A stretch of DNA of 52,046 bases from Mediterraneibacter glycyrrhizinilyticus (GCF_015560805.1 NZ_JADMSO010000016.1:1-52046), one strand, 5' to 3'; shown: positions 1 through 8,081, counted from the stretch's first letter. Translations and numbers: made by a program. Notes: a model not told the origin generated them from the letters alone.

Positions 1-78
1 AATGCCATACTTATTTTGAGAATTAATAAATTCCATGGCTTATATGTGAGGGATGGAATTTACTTTTACAATTCACTC
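1..78. repeat. Left copy of 78-bp terminal inverted repeat
   Basis: Bases 1-78 are the exact reverse complement of 51969-52046; identity stops at base 79. Inside is a small palindrome (AATTCCAT at 29-36 against ATGGAATT at 53-60). The sequence is therefore present at least twice in this genome in opposite orientations, and it may be a mobile-element end or another dispersed repeat where the assembly broke. No transposase is visible. Confidence 0.9.
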
Positions 79-112
79 TTTCTGCACTTTCTGCACATTT
101 TTTATTTTTTGC

Positions 113-142
113 TTGCTTTTTCCAATTCAATATATTATACTA
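113..142 (+). promoter_or_regulatory. Sigma-A promoter upstream of candidate sRNA
   Basis: A -35 TTGCTT (113-118) and -10 TATACT (137-142) are separated by 18 bases. No protein gene follows on this strand before the terminator at 199-229, so the transcript would be short and noncoding. Confidence 0.5.
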
Positions 143-148
143 ATGCAT

Positions 149-233
149 GTAGAAAGGATGCTTTCTACAACCCCTTATTAATTATTTATACTCCCCTCAA
201 AAGACCGATGGCTCCCCCATCGGTCTTTTACTT
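149..233 (+). ncRNA. Candidate small RNA with C-rich linkers
   Basis: Predicted RNA of about 85 nt. It starts about 7 bases after the -10 box, opens with a perfect 8-bp hairpin (GTAGAAAG 150-157, loop GATG, CTTTCTAC 162-169), continues through an AT-rich single-stranded linker carrying two C-runs (ACCCC near 170 and CTCCCC near 191-196), and ends in an intrinsic terminator. C-rich unpaired motifs that pair with Shine-Dalgarno sites are typical of Firmicute regulatory RNAs such as RsaE/RoxS, but I do not claim homology. No good open reading frame fits inside. The alternative is that the terminator merely serves the minus-strand gene at 298-759 and the promoter is fortuitous. Confidence 0.4.
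199..229. terminator. Bidirectional intrinsic terminator
   Basis: AAAAGACCGATG (199-210) pairs with CATCGGTCTTTT (218-229), followed on the plus strand by a broken T-run. The A-rich 5' side makes it usable from the minus strand too, downstream of the gene ending at 298. Confidence 0.8.
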
Positions 234-297
234 TTTGTCAAGTACAGATTTCTATCCGATATTCCCACCGTTCATTTCACTGGCTTTTCTCTTCATC

Positions 298-759
298 TTA
301 TCGCCGTTTTCCTTTCAATATCCGTATCACAAGAATCACAAGCAATATCGGAAGTACAAATGGTGCAAAAATACGGATCACTCCGCTGATGATCGCAAAG
401 ACAAGCAGCACGATCATGATAACAAACAGGACTAGCAGCAGTTTCTTCCACCATTTTCCGCTCTCCTGTTCTTTTCCGCCGGCGTCTCCATTCCGATTCC
501 GTCCGGCACTTTGATTCTCATAAGTTCCGCCGGTCTCATATACTGTCTCCCGATCTGTGCCGTTATCCGCATCGATCAGTGTCCGTGCAAGAATCCACGG
601 ATCTCCAAGCATCTGAAGAACTTCTTCTTCCGTCTTTCCTCCCTGCACTTCCCCCGATATATACTCACTGTAATAACGCAGGTTTTCATTTACTTTTCCA
701 CTGTCCATATTGCCCGAAAGCGCGCTGCCAAGCTGTGACAAAAATGTCTCTTTCGTCAT
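298..759 (-). CDS. DUF1700/HAAS-type membrane protein
   Basis: A protein of about 153 residues. The N-terminal half is a charged, helical, soluble segment that begins with TKETFLSQL and contains YYSEYI and the EEEVLQMLGDP stretch, a pattern typical of DUF1700 (HAAS) proteins. A Gly/Glu/Asn-rich linker follows, then two adjacent C-terminal membrane segments (residues about 105-150) and a basic tail. DUF1700 genes usually sit beside a PadR regulator, but none is next to this one. Start choice: ATG at 759 lies 8 bases from AGGAGG (768-773); the in-frame TTG at 762 is too close to the SD. It is monocistronic here, with a promoter at 828-856. Its exact role is unknown; membrane-stress signalling is only an inference. 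Confidence 0.75.
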   Translation of the reverse strand: MTKETFLSQLGSALSGNMDSGKVNENLRYYSEYISGEVQGGKTEEEVLQMLGDPWILARTLIDADNGTDRETVYETGGTYENQSAGRNRNGDAGGKEQESGKWWKKLLLVLFVIMIVLLVFAIISGVIRIFAPFVLPILLVILVIRILKGKRR

Positions 760-827
760 CAACTATTCCTCCTGATCTTATCTTTTTCTGATTTATTCCA
801 GCAATCCATTCTACTTGCTTTACCGTT

Positions 828-856
828 AGGATAGCATATTACGAAATGTATTCCAA
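828..856 (-). promoter_or_regulatory. Promoter of the DUF1700-like gene
   Basis: Minus-strand -35 TTGGAA (856-851) and -10 TATCCT (833-828) with a 17-base spacer, about 60 bases upstream of the start codon. Confidence 0.6.
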
Positions 857-1043
857 GAAACAGTTTCTTAAATTTTTCTATACTTTTCCGTTCACATTTT
901 ATTCATTTATCTTTCAAAATTCTTTCATCTTTAAAACACGTTTTCTTCATTTCTTCTCCATATACTAACATTATCAAATAAAAACTATTTGATACCTTGA
1001 TTAAGACAATTATTCTTTTTTCGAAAAAACTTTTTCATAATAC

Positions 1044-1076
1044 ATGCCAGGGGCTGAGAGATCAGCTGCCTGGCAT
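1044..1076 (+). promoter_or_regulatory. Long hairpin in aldehyde dehydrogenase leader
   Basis: ATGCCAGG (1044-1051) pairs with CCTGGCAT (1069-1076), and inside it GCTGA and TCAGC close a GAGA tetraloop. The hairpin is followed by a pyrimidine tract (CCTCCCTTTT) rather than a clean U-run, so it may be a weak attenuator or part of a structured leader. It matches no riboswitch consensus I know; the CTGAGAGATC string resembles part of the TPP riboswitch, but the rest of that motif is absent. Confidence 0.45.
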
Positions 1077-1258
1077 CCTCCCTTTTCCGGGATATTTTCT
1101 CACTCCAGACATCGTTTTCCGCCTGACATCTTCTTCACAATTGTGTATGTTTCTCCCCTCGAGCACATCTACGTCAGTCTATTCCTGCGCCCGCTTGCGA
1201 ATCCGTCAGATATGCCGTATGATAAAGCAAATATGTTTTTTCATCTAAGGAGGTTCTC

Positions 1259-2638
1259 ATGAATCAACAGGATATCCATTCGATCGTAACCACACAGCGG
1301 CGTTTTTTCTTCAGCGGCAAAACACAGTCCGTTGACACAAGAATTGCCGCCTTAAAAAATTTACAATGTGCTATTCAAAAATATGAGCCGGAAATCAACG
1401 CCGCACTCCGCCGCGATCTGGGAAAAAGTCCCTTTGAGAGCTATATGTGCGAGGTCGGTCTTACTTTAAGCGAGATCAGCTATATGCTCCGTCACATCCG
1501 CTCCTTTGCAAAAGAAAAAGCTGTACGCACGCCATTGGCGCAATTTGCATCCCGTAGTTTTCGGAAACCATCTCCGTATGGTGTTACATTGATCATGAGT
1601 CCATGGAACTATCCGTTTCTTTTGACCATCGATCCTCTTGTCGATGCGATCGCGGCCGGAAATACTGCCGTCGTAAAGCCAAGTGCCTATTCGCCTGCCA
1701 CAAGCGGGATCATCCAAAAACTGCTGTCCGAATGTTTTGACAAGTCCTATGTATCCGTCGTTACCGGAGGGCGCGCTGAGAATACCTGCCTTTTAAATGA
1801 ACATTTTGATTATATTTTCTTTACCGGAAGTCAGGCTGTCGGAAAAGAAGTCATGCGACGCGCTGCCGAACATCTCACGCCGGTCACACTGGAATTGGGC
1901 GGCAAAAGTCCCTGCATCGTCGATGCCACCGCAGATTTAAAACTGGCTGCCAGACGCATCGTGTTCGGCAAATTCTTAAACTGCGGACAAACCTGTGTCG
2001 CACCGGATTATATTTACTGCGATGCCAAGGTCAGAGATGCTCTGACTTCAGAACTAAAACTCCAGATCCGAAAGCAATTCGGAAAGCATCCGCTTTCGAA
2101 TCCAAATTACGGAAATATGATCAGTGAAAAACATTTTGACCGGATTCAGGAGCTGATCGATCCCGAAAAAACAATTTTCGGTGGAAACACGGATCGCGCT
2201 CTCCTCAAAATCGAACCGACTTTACTTTCTCCGGCGACTTTCGATGATCCCGTTATGCAGGAAGAAATCTTCGGTCCGCTTCTCCCCATCGTAACCTTTG
2301 ATACTCTGGATGAGGCGATCCGAAAGATCAACTCCATGCAGCACCCGCTGGCGCTTTATCTCTTCTCCCAAAACCGAAGCGCCGCCCGCAGAGTCATGAC
2401 GCTCTGCGGATTCGGCGGCGGATGCATCAACGATACGATCATTCACCTTGCCACCAGTGAAATGGGCTTCGGCGGGTTCGGTGAAAGCGGAATGGGATCT
2501 TATCACGGAAAAGATGGATTCCTGACCTTTTCTCATATGAAAAGTATCGTGGATAAAAAGACCTGGATCGATCTTCCATTCCGCTATCAGCCCTATCGGA
2601 AATCTTACGCGCATCTTCTCCGACATTTTCTAAAATAG
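1259..2638 (+). CDS. Aldehyde dehydrogenase (ALDH3-like class)
   Basis: A cytosolic NAD(P)+-dependent aldehyde dehydrogenase of 459 residues, the short length typical of ALDH3/fatty-aldehyde-type enzymes. Visible landmarks are the cofactor-pocket motif SPWNYPF near residue 114, the general-base Glu in LELGGKSP (about 212) and the catalytic Cys in NCGQTC (about 246), followed by the EEIFGPLLP motif. It would oxidise an aldehyde to its acid; the substrate cannot be read from sequence. It lacks the phosphorylating or CoA-acylating partners found in fermentation enzymes. The start follows AAGGAGG closely. It stands alone and is convergent with the pseudokinase gene, sharing the hairpin at 2650-2674. 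The long structured leader suggests post-initiation control. Confidence 0.9.
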   Translation: MNQQDIHSIVTTQRRFFFSGKTQSVDTRIAALKNLQCAIQKYEPEINAALRRDLGKSPFESYMCEVGLTLSEISYMLRHIRSFAKEKAVRTPLAQFASRSFRKPSPYGVTLIMSPWNYPFLLTIDPLVDAIAAGNTAVVKPSAYSPATSGIIQKLLSECFDKSYVSVVTGGRAENTCLLNEHFDYIFFTGSQAVGKEVMRRAAEHLTPVTLELGGKSPCIVDATADLKLAARRIVFGKFLNCGQTCVAPDYIYCDAKVRDALTSELKLQIRKQFGKHPLSNPNYGNMISEKHFDRIQELIDPEKTIFGGNTDRALLKIEPTLLSPATFDDPVMQEEIFGPLLPIVTFDTLDEAIRKINSMQHPLALYLFSQNRSAARRVMTLCGFGGGCINDTIIHLATSEMGFGGFGESGMGSYHGKDGFLTFSHMKSIVDKKTWIDLPFRYQPYRKSYAHLLRHFLK

Positions 2639-2649
2639 CGTTCACTTCT

Positions 2650-2674
2650 CCGGCAGCCTGCGTCAGGCTGCCGG
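2650..2674. terminator. Hairpin terminator between convergent genes
   Basis: An 11-bp perfect stem, CCGGCAGCCTG (2650-2660) with CAGGCTGCCGG (2664-2674), and a three-base loop. A pyrimidine-rich tail lies on the plus strand only. It overlaps the last codons of the minus-strand gene ending at 2663, so it mainly ends the aldehyde dehydrogenase transcript. Confidence 0.75.
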
Positions 2675-4147
2675 ATCTTCTGTCTTGACCGATCCGTTCT
2701 CCGCAGGCGTCGTTTCTTCCTGTGATGCGCTTTCCGGCGCAGGATTCTCCTGTGCGATGTTCTCCTGTTCTGTATTTTCCTGAGCCTCTTTCCCGGCACT
2801 CTCTTCTGTATTTCCCAGTAAATGAAACGTTTCCTCCAGTTGTATGTAGGATTCTGTTTCTTTCAAAAACGGATATCTTTGCACCAGATTTTTCGCTTCT
2901 TGTTGTCGTTCTTCCTTTTTCACCGTCTCACACTGATAAATTGTTTTCAAATATGCCGTCTGGATCTCCTTGGACTCCGAAAATCGTGCAGAGGCCTCCC
3001 GCCCCGTTTCGAGAGCCGCCTGGCTGTCGCCGCATTCCTCTTCTAATTGAATACGCTTCATATATATTTCCCGTAAACGTTCCGTGTCCGTCTCGGTACG
3101 GCATAATTCCCGGTACACATCCAATGCCTGTTCCGTCTGTTTTTCTCTGATATATGCCTCTCCCAGACAGCGCAGAACTTCTCGTTTGATATTTTCTCCG
3201 CATCGAATCACCTCCCGATTGCCCTCCGACGTCTGAAATGCAAGCTGCTCTCCCAACGCCGCCGCTACCTGCCTGTCCAATCCGGCACTATTTTGCACGG
3301 CATCTCCCGCATGCTCTCCCACTGTACTTTCCGCCGACTGTTCCGCAGTATTTTTTTCCATGTCTGCGTTTTCCACGCCTGCTTTTCCCACGTTGTCTGT
3401 CTCCGCCGAATTTACACTCTGACTGCTCCCGTCTTCCGCATTCACCAGTTCCATCCGGGACTGCATTCTCTCCCCACGTTCCTCCCGCTCAGCCAATGTC
3501 CGGTACATCACACTCCCTGCCGCAAGAAATAAAACACATGCAGACACTGCTATTCCACGTATTTTCCGCCTGTCACCCGGATTCCTCACAACAGGAAGAT
3601 CTCTCTGGATCTGTCCGAATTCCTGATAAACCCGCTTCGGATCTTCGCTGAGACATTTTTCCGTTATCCGATAAAGTTTCCGGCTTTCACCGCGTGTCAA
3701 CGGCGGATCAGGAATCGTACTCGCCATCAAAAACTGTACCGTCTTCCCAAATCCGTAAAAATCCGCAAACAATCGTGTATGATCTCTGATGTGGAGCAGT
3801 GGTTTCACAAAATGATTGCGCATCGCCCTCTTTTGCATATTCTTTAACACAAACGCATTACTCTGTGCATCCAGATCCAGAAGCATGATCTGTCCGTCCC
3901 GTGTGATCATCACACTGTACGGATTCACATAACGATAGCACTGCCCGCTCCGGCATCGATGAAAGCGCTCCAACTGCTGTGCAAGCTGTCTGATCCATCC
4001 AAACACCTCCTCTTTTTCCACTTCCGGACACCGTCTGACCCGATCGATCAAAAGTTCTCCCTGAACACAATCCATCGCCGGATGCCACCGGTTCCCATGT
4101 TCCATAAAACGTATGATTTCATAATTTTCCGCAGCCGATTTAAACAC
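2663..4147 (-). CDS. Membrane-anchored kinase-like (pseudokinase) protein with TPR-like exterior domain
   Basis: Roughly 494 residues in three parts. Residues 1-200 resemble a Ser/Thr kinase fold: a degenerate catalytic loop (YVNPYSVMI where active kinases have an HRD-type Asp) and a DLD in place of DFG within GQIMLLDLD. Neither a glycine-rich loop nor a clear ATP-binding Lys is visible, so a pseudokinase is likely. One membrane segment follows at about 202-220 (AVSACVLFLAAGSVM). The outside part has an acidic Gln/Asn/Glu-rich linker, a run of TPR-like helices (for example LGEAYIREKQTEQALDVYREL near 330) and an acidic, Pro/Thr-rich tail. The start is uncertain: GTG at 4147 has AGAGGAG almost touching it. 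It is monocistronic with its own promoter. The arrangement recalls EssB/YukC, but no type VII secretion genes are nearby. Confidence 0.75.
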   Translation of the reverse strand: MFKSAAENYEIIRFMEHGNRWHPAMDCVQGELLIDRVRRCPEVEKEEVFGWIRQLAQQLERFHRCRSGQCYRYVNPYSVMITRDGQIMLLDLDAQSNAFVLKNMQKRAMRNHFVKPLLHIRDHTRLFADFYGFGKTVQFLMASTIPDPPLTRGESRKLYRITEKCLSEDPKRVYQEFGQIQRDLPVVRNPGDRRKIRGIAVSACVLFLAAGSVMYRTLAEREERGERMQSRMELVNAEDGSSQSVNSAETDNVGKAGVENADMEKNTAEQSAESTVGEHAGDAVQNSAGLDRQVAAALGEQLAFQTSEGNREVIRCGENIKREVLRCLGEAYIREKQTEQALDVYRELCRTETDTERLREIYMKRIQLEEECGDSQAALETGREASARFSESKEIQTAYLKTIYQCETVKKEERQQEAKNLVQRYPFLKETESYIQLEETFHLLGNTEESAGKEAQENTEQENIAQENPAPESASQEETTPAENGSVKTEDPAA

Positions 4148-4253
4148 TCCTCTCTTTCGTTTTTAAACATGCCATTCTTTTTCTCTGTACTGAAAATCTG
4201 ATCAGAAGCGATCTTGAAAGTAGATTTTTCAGATTTGTTATCAGAATAGTTGT

Positions 4254-4282
4254 ATCATACACGATTCTTTCTCTTTACGCAA
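4254..4282 (-). promoter_or_regulatory. Promoter of the pseudokinase gene
   Basis: Minus-strand -35 TTGCGT (4282-4277), 17-base spacer, -10 TATGAT (4259-4254), about 107 bases before the start codon. Confidence 0.6.
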
Positions 4283-4321
4283 GTGTTTTTGTGCATTTTA
4301 TCTATTATATTATTTTTATCG

Positions 4322-4350
4322 TTTACAAATTAGTTATTATGCACTAAAAT
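4322..4350 (+). promoter_or_regulatory. Promoter of pfp
   Basis: -35 TTTACA (4322-4327), 17-base spacer, -10 TAAAAT (4345-4350). The gene starts about 40 bases after the predicted start of transcription. Confidence 0.65.
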
Positions 4351-4396
4351 ATGGATATGACACATTGCAAAATATGAGCGATTCGGAGGTATCAAC

Positions 4397-5629
4397 ATGA
4401 AAGGAAATGTTATCGTAGGACAATCCGGCGGTCCAACCACCGCTATCAACTCAAGCCTCGCAGGAGTATACCGCACTGCCCGGGACCGCGGTGCGGGCAA
4501 GGTATACGGTATGCTGCACGGGATCCAGGGGCTGCTGCAGGAACGTTATATCGATCTCTCAGAGTACATTACGTCCGATCTGGATACAGAGCTTTTAAAG
4601 CGGACTCCGGCAGCCTTTCTCGGCTCCTGTCGTTATAAACTTCCGGAAATCCATGAAGACCGGGCAGTATACGATAAGATTTTTGAGATTCTGGAAAAGT
4701 TAAATATTGAAGCCTTTATTTATATCGGCGGTAATGATTCCATGGACACGATCAAGAAGTTATCGGATTATGCCATCGTAACCGGTTTCCCGACCCGTTT
4801 TGTCGGCTGTCCGAAAACCATTGACAACGATCTGGCGCTGACCGACCATACACCGGGATACGGAAGCGCCGCCAAATATATCGGTACTTCGGTCAAGGAG
4901 ATCATCCGCGACAGTTTCTCACTGGAATACAGCAAAGGTCTTGTTTCCATTGTGGAGATCATGGGACGTAATGCCGGGTGGCTGACCGGCGCCGCCGCGC
5001 TCGCACAAGGGGAAGACTGTACCGGTCCGGATCTCATTTATCTTCCGGAACTTCCATTTGATGTGGAAAAATTCGGTGAAAAAGTACGTGATCTTCTGGC
5101 AAAGAAATCATCCGTAGTTGTCGCCGTATCCGAGGGGATCCGGCTTGCTGACGGAAGATATGTATGCGAACTCGGACAGAGCATTGATTTTGTCGATGCA
5201 TTCGGACACAAACAGCTCTCCGGAACCGCAAACTACCTTGCGAGTTACATAGCCGGAGAGATTGGCTGCAAAACGCGCGCGATCGAATTAAGTACCCTGC
5301 AGCGTGCAGCCTCCCACTGTTCTTCACGCGTGGATATTCTGGAAGCTTATCAGGTAGGCGGAGCCGCTGTCAAAGCCGCTGACGAGGGAGACTCCGGAAA
5401 GATGGTCGTACTACAGAGATTATCCGACGATCCTTATCAGGCAAGCACGGAAGTCAAAGATGTGCACAAAATTGCAAATGACGAGAAGCTTGTTCCGCGA
5501 AGCTGGGTCAATGAAGAGGGCGACTATGTAACCGAAGATTTCATCAGCTATGTACGTCCGCTGATCCAAGGAGACGTTTCTCCGGTTGTGGTGGACGGTA
5601 TCCCAAGGCATCTGTATCGCCACCCTTGA
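4397..5629 (+). CDS. pfp: Pyrophosphate-dependent 6-phosphofructokinase
   Basis: Phosphorylates fructose 6-phosphate to the 1,6-bisphosphate in glycolysis. Of 410 residues, the N-terminal phosphate-binding segment is GQSGGPTTAINSS, the donor-site motif is GGNDSM (about 111) and the catalytic motif PKTIDNDL (about 139). The Asp after GGN and the Lys in PKTID, where ATP enzymes have Gly residues, mark PPi rather than ATP as the phosphoryl donor. The reaction is then reversible and could also serve gluconeogenesis. Start ATG at 4397 has GGAGG about 8 bases upstream. Monocistronic, with the hairpin repeat at 5668-5707 downstream that could act as its transcript end. Confidence 0.93.
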   Translation: MKGNVIVGQSGGPTTAINSSLAGVYRTARDRGAGKVYGMLHGIQGLLQERYIDLSEYITSDLDTELLKRTPAAFLGSCRYKLPEIHEDRAVYDKIFEILEKLNIEAFIYIGGNDSMDTIKKLSDYAIVTGFPTRFVGCPKTIDNDLALTDHTPGYGSAAKYIGTSVKEIIRDSFSLEYSKGLVSIVEIMGRNAGWLTGAAALAQGEDCTGPDLIYLPELPFDVEKFGEKVRDLLAKKSSVVVAVSEGIRLADGRYVCELGQSIDFVDAFGHKQLSGTANYLASYIAGEIGCKTRAIELSTLQRAASHCSSRVDILEAYQVGGAAVKAADEGDSGKMVVLQRLSDDPYQASTEVKDVHKIANDEKLVPRSWVNEEGDYVTEDFISYVRPLIQGDVSPVVVDGIPRHLYRHP

Positions 5630-5667
5630 TCACCAGCTCACCATTGTGCACTGACGCAGTCTTTCAT

Positions 5668-5707
5668 TTCAATCACCGGAAGTGCCAAAAGGCACATTCC
5701 GGGATTG
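5668..5707. repeat. Hairpin repeat family 2, copy 1 (5' half only)
   Basis: Carries the first hairpin of the repeat: CCGGAA-GTGCC, loop AAAA, GGCAC-A-TTCCGG. It matches copies at 5921-6013 and 23694-23785 over about 36 bases, then diverges into a T-rich stretch. It lies 40 bases after the pfp stop codon and may serve as a terminator or 3'-end stabiliser there. Confidence 0.85.
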
Positions 5708-5743
5708 GAAAGCACGATTTTTTTACTTTTTTCAAAAAAACTA

Positions 5744-5772
5744 TTGACATCTTTGTACAAAACCATTATACT
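5744..5772 (+). promoter_or_regulatory. Consensus promoter of tRNA-Arg
   Basis: -35 TTGACA (5744-5749), exactly 17 bases, -10 TATACT (5767-5772). The strong match fits a stable-RNA gene. Confidence 0.9.
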
Positions 5773-5801
5773 AATACTTGCTTTGAGCGAGACTCAAGCA
5801 T

Positions 5802-5875
5802 GTGCGCGTAGCTCAGCTGGATAGAGCGTCTGGCTACGGACCAGAAGGTCGGGAGTTCGAATCTTCTCGCGCACG
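5802..5875 (+). tRNA. tRNA-Arg (anticodon ACG)
   Basis: Full cloverleaf: acceptor GTGCGCG (5802-5808) with CGCGCAC, D-arm AGCTCAGCTGGATAGAGC, anticodon stem TCTGG with loop CTACGGA, T-loop GTTCGAAT and discriminator G. The ACG anticodon is read as ICG after deamination and decodes CGU/CGC/CGA. CCA is not encoded. It has its own promoter and terminator. Confidence 0.97.
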
Positions 5876-5877
5876 TT

Positions 5878-5906
5878 AAGCCTGTGGATTTCCCACAGGC
5901 TTTTTT
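5878..5906 (+). terminator. Intrinsic terminator of tRNA-Arg
   Basis: AAGCCTGTGG (5878-5887), loop ATTTC, CCACAGGCTT (5893-5902), then T-run. Confidence 0.92.
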
Positions 5907-5920
5907 GTTTCCTTTCATTC

Positions 5921-6013
5921 GAATCACCGGAAGTGCCAAAAGGCACATTCCGGGATCGTAAGCAGTCGCCAAGGTCTCGGGCAAGCCGGACTTTGGCTCG
6001 TCGCCCATACAAC
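5921..6013. repeat. Hairpin repeat family 2, copy 2 (full length)
   Basis: About 90 bases with two hairpins: the CCGGAAGTGCC/GGCAC-A-TTCCGG stem, then GCCAAGGTC pairing with GACTTTGGC. Nearly identical to 23694-23785. The reverse strand can be read as a short peptide (PGMCLLALPVI) in both full copies; I take this as a by-product of the repeat, not a gene. Confidence 0.88.
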
Positions 6014-6097
6014 AAACGATCCGCTACAGACTGCTTCGCCTATATTCTATCCCTTTTCCGCCCGCTGTCCGCCGTAATCACTCTCATACAATCGAAA

Positions 6098-6125
6098 AGA
6101 GCAGACGTTTTCCACATCTGCCCTC
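6098..6125 (-). terminator. Probable terminator of trpS
   Basis: On the minus strand GAGGGCAGATG pairs imperfectly with CGTCTGCTC and is followed by TTTT, 25 bases beyond the trpS stop codon. Confidence 0.5.
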
Positions 6126-6149
6126 TCATTTTTCTTAGTTATTCACATA

Positions 6150-7232
6150 TTAACGAAACTTCTCCACCTGACTGTTGATCAATTCCTGATCGTCAAAGTA
6201 GTTGATCTTCATCGCTGCTTTTACATCCTGTAAAGTCTTCGCCGCAACCGCCTCGGCTTTTTCACTTCCCTTGCGAAGGATCTCATATACATACGGAATA
6301 TCTTTCTGATATTCTTTTCTGCGATTCCGGATCGGTTCCAACTCAGTCTGCAGAACATTGTTGAGGAAGCGCTTTACTTTCATATCGCCGAGACCGCCAC
6401 GCTGATAATGATCTTTCAATTCCTGCAGCGACTGATATTCCGGGAGAAATTCCTCAAAATGCTCCGGTCTGCAGAATGCATCCAGATAAGTAAATACGGT
6501 ATTGCCCTCCAGTTTGCCCGGATCCGATACTTTAATATGAGTCGGATCGGTAAACATACTGAACACTTTCTTCTGGATCTCATCCGGTTCTTCCGACAGA
6601 TAAATACAGTTGCCGAGCGACTTGCTCATCTTCGCCTTTCCGTCAATTCCCGGAAGACGCAGACACGCCTGATTCTCCGGAAGCAGGATCTCCGGCTCAA
6701 CCAATGTATCGCCATATACAGAATTAAACTTTCTTACGATCTCTTTTGTCTGCTCCAGCATCGGAAGCTGATCTTCCCCTACCGGAACCGTCGTCGCCTT
6801 AAACGCGGTGATATCCGCCGCCTGACTGATCGGATATGTAAAGAATCCGACCGGGATGCTCGCTTCAAAATTACGCATCTGGATCTCTGATTTCACCGTC
6901 GGATTCCGCTGCAGACGTGATACCGTCACCAGATTCATATAGTAGAACGACAATTCGCAAAGTTCCGGAATCTGCGACTGGATAAACAGCGTAGATTTCT
7001 CCGGATCCAGACCGCACGCAAGATAGTCCAGCGCAACCTCAATGATATTCTGGCGCACTTTCTCCGGATTGTCGGCATTATCCGTCAACGCCTGCGCATC
7101 CGCGATCATAATGAAAATATCGTCAAAATCCCCTGTATTCTGAAGTTCCACTCTCCGACGCAGAGAACCGACATAGTGTCCGACATGCAGTCTCCCCGTC
7201 GGTCTGTCTCCCGTCAACATAATCTTTCCCAT
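6150..7232 (-). CDS. trpS: Tryptophan--tRNA ligase
   Basis: Class I aminoacyl-tRNA synthetase that charges tRNA-Trp. Of 360 residues, it has the HIGH-type signature [10 protein letters not shown] near residue 13 and the KMSKS loop in [10 protein letters not shown] near 200. The length is slightly above the usual 330-340. Start ATG at 7232 has AGGAGG 8 bases upstream. It lies only 45 bases after the PAP2 gene on the same strand, with no terminator or T-box between them, so the two are probably cotranscribed from the promoter at 8053-8081 and trpS is not controlled by tryptophan through a leader here. Confidence 0.96.
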   Translation of the reverse strand: MGKIMLTGDRPTGRLHVGHYVGSLRRRVELQNTGDFDDIFIMIADAQALTDNADNPEKVRQNIIEVALDYLACGLDPEKSTLFIQSQIPELCELSFYYMNLVTVSRLQRNPTVKSEIQMRNFEASIPVGFFTYPISQAADITAFKATTVPVGEDQLPMLEQTKEIVRKFNSVYGDTLVEPEILLPENQACLRLPGIDGKAKMSKSLGNCIYLSEEPDEIQKKVFSMFTDPTHIKVSDPGKLEGNTVFTYLDAFCRPEHFEEFLPEYQSLQELKDHYQRGGLGDMKVKRFLNNVLQTELEPIRNRRKEYQKDIPYVYEILRKGSEKAEAVAAKTLQDVKAAMKINYFDDQELINSQVEKFR

Positions 7233-7277
7233 AACATGTTCCTCCTCACACTTCTGTGTCCTTTTTCATTTCCCTTT

Positions 7278-7964
7278 TTATTTGCTGAATACAGTACTCT
7301 TCTTCTGCCGCTCCAGCTTCGGAACTTTCTTGTGTTCCGTTACATATACAATCTGATACAATGCATATGCCAGCACAAACGCGGCGATCACATCGTAAAT
7401 CGAATGTTGTTTCAAAAACATCGTCGCCAGGATGATCAGCCCTGCCAGAACATAAGACACCCCGCTGATCACGCGGTGTTTCTGCAATGTCTCACTGTTA
7501 TAAATTGCAATACACGCTGCAAGAGAGTTAAACACATGCAGGCTCGGAAATACATTCGTCGGCGTATCCGCCTGATAAAGCATCCTCACCATGTCTACAA
7601 ACACATTGTCTCTTGCGAAAAAATGCGGGCGGAGTTCCAGACCATTCGGCACAAGTGTCGAAATGATCAAAAAGATCGTCATCCCGATAAAGCTTAGCTT
7701 CGCAAGTTTGTAAAATCCGTCCACATCCGTAAAGAAAAAATACAGAAAAACCACAGCGATAAATACAAACCACAGCAGATAGGGCACGATAAAGTACTCG
7801 ACAAACGGGATCTTCTCATCGATCCATGAATGGATCACATAATAATTCTCCGTCACCTGACTCTCCAGATACAAAAACCACGGTACATATAACAGGATAT
7901 AACTAAACACCCATGCATGCTTATACTTCTTCAAAAGCTCCGCAATCCTCTTCTTTTTGCTCAT
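7278..7964 (-). CDS. PAP2-superfamily membrane phosphatase
   Basis: Integral membrane protein of 228 residues with about six hydrophobic segments. It shows the later phosphatase motifs: PSLHVFNS near residue 140 (PSxH-type, with the catalytic His) and KQHSIYDVIAA near 185 (HxxxD). The first PAP2 motif (KxxxxxxRP) is not obvious, as in the inositol-phosphotransferase-like PAP2 branch. It should act on a lipid phosphate or diphosphate at the membrane. Start ATG 7964 follows AAGGGAG. Upstream gene of the trpS operon, with its own promoter. Confidence 0.82.
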   Translation of the reverse strand: MSKKKRIAELLKKYKHAWVFSYILLYVPWFLYLESQVTENYYVIHSWIDEKIPFVEYFIVPYLLWFVFIAVVFLYFFFTDVDGFYKLAKLSFIGMTIFLIISTLVPNGLELRPHFFARDNVFVDMVRMLYQADTPTNVFPSLHVFNSLAACIAIYNSETLQKHRVISGVSYVLAGLIILATMFLKQHSIYDVIAAFVLAYALYQIVYVTEHKKVPKLERQKKSTVFSK

Positions 7965-8052
7965 CTTTTACACTCCCTTGAGGCGAAATCGATCTCATAC
8001 CGATCAGTCAAATCCTGCTCCCCCTGTTCACCTGTCAATTTAACTGTTTCCG

Positions 8053-8081
8053 ATTATAACACGATTTCATACCAACAACAA
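8053..8081 (-). promoter_or_regulatory. Promoter of the PAP2-trpS operon
   Basis: Minus-strand -35 TTGTTG (8081-8076), 17-base spacer, -10 TATAAT (8058-8053). Confidence 0.7.

Larger units (their letters stand above)
763..1258. other. AT-rich intergenic region with divergent promoters and a long leader
   Basis: A stretch of 496 bases without a credible gene. It holds the minus-strand promoter at 828-856 and, for the aldehyde dehydrogenase, a plausible plus-strand promoter (TTGATA 989-994, TATTCT 1011-1016, 16-base spacer). That would give a leader of about 235 nt including the hairpin at 1044-1076 and a strong SD, AAGGAGG, just before 1259. Confidence 0.6.

Noticed and set aside
1044-1076. 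TPP riboswitch before the aldehyde dehydrogenase
   Set aside because: Only the CTGAGAGAT string resembles the class; the rest of the conserved core is absent and the gene has no link with thiamine.
2663-4147. Type VII secretion protein EssB
   Set aside because: Layout is similar, but no other secretion genes are present and the outer domain looks TPR-like.
5766-6008. Minus-strand small frame over tRNA-Arg and the hairpin repeat
   Set aside because: It runs through a real tRNA and a repeat; the recurring peptide PGMCLLALPVI is just the repeat read in reverse.
7233-7277. T-box leader before trpS
   Set aside because: Only 45 bases separate it from the upstream gene, far too short for a T-box.
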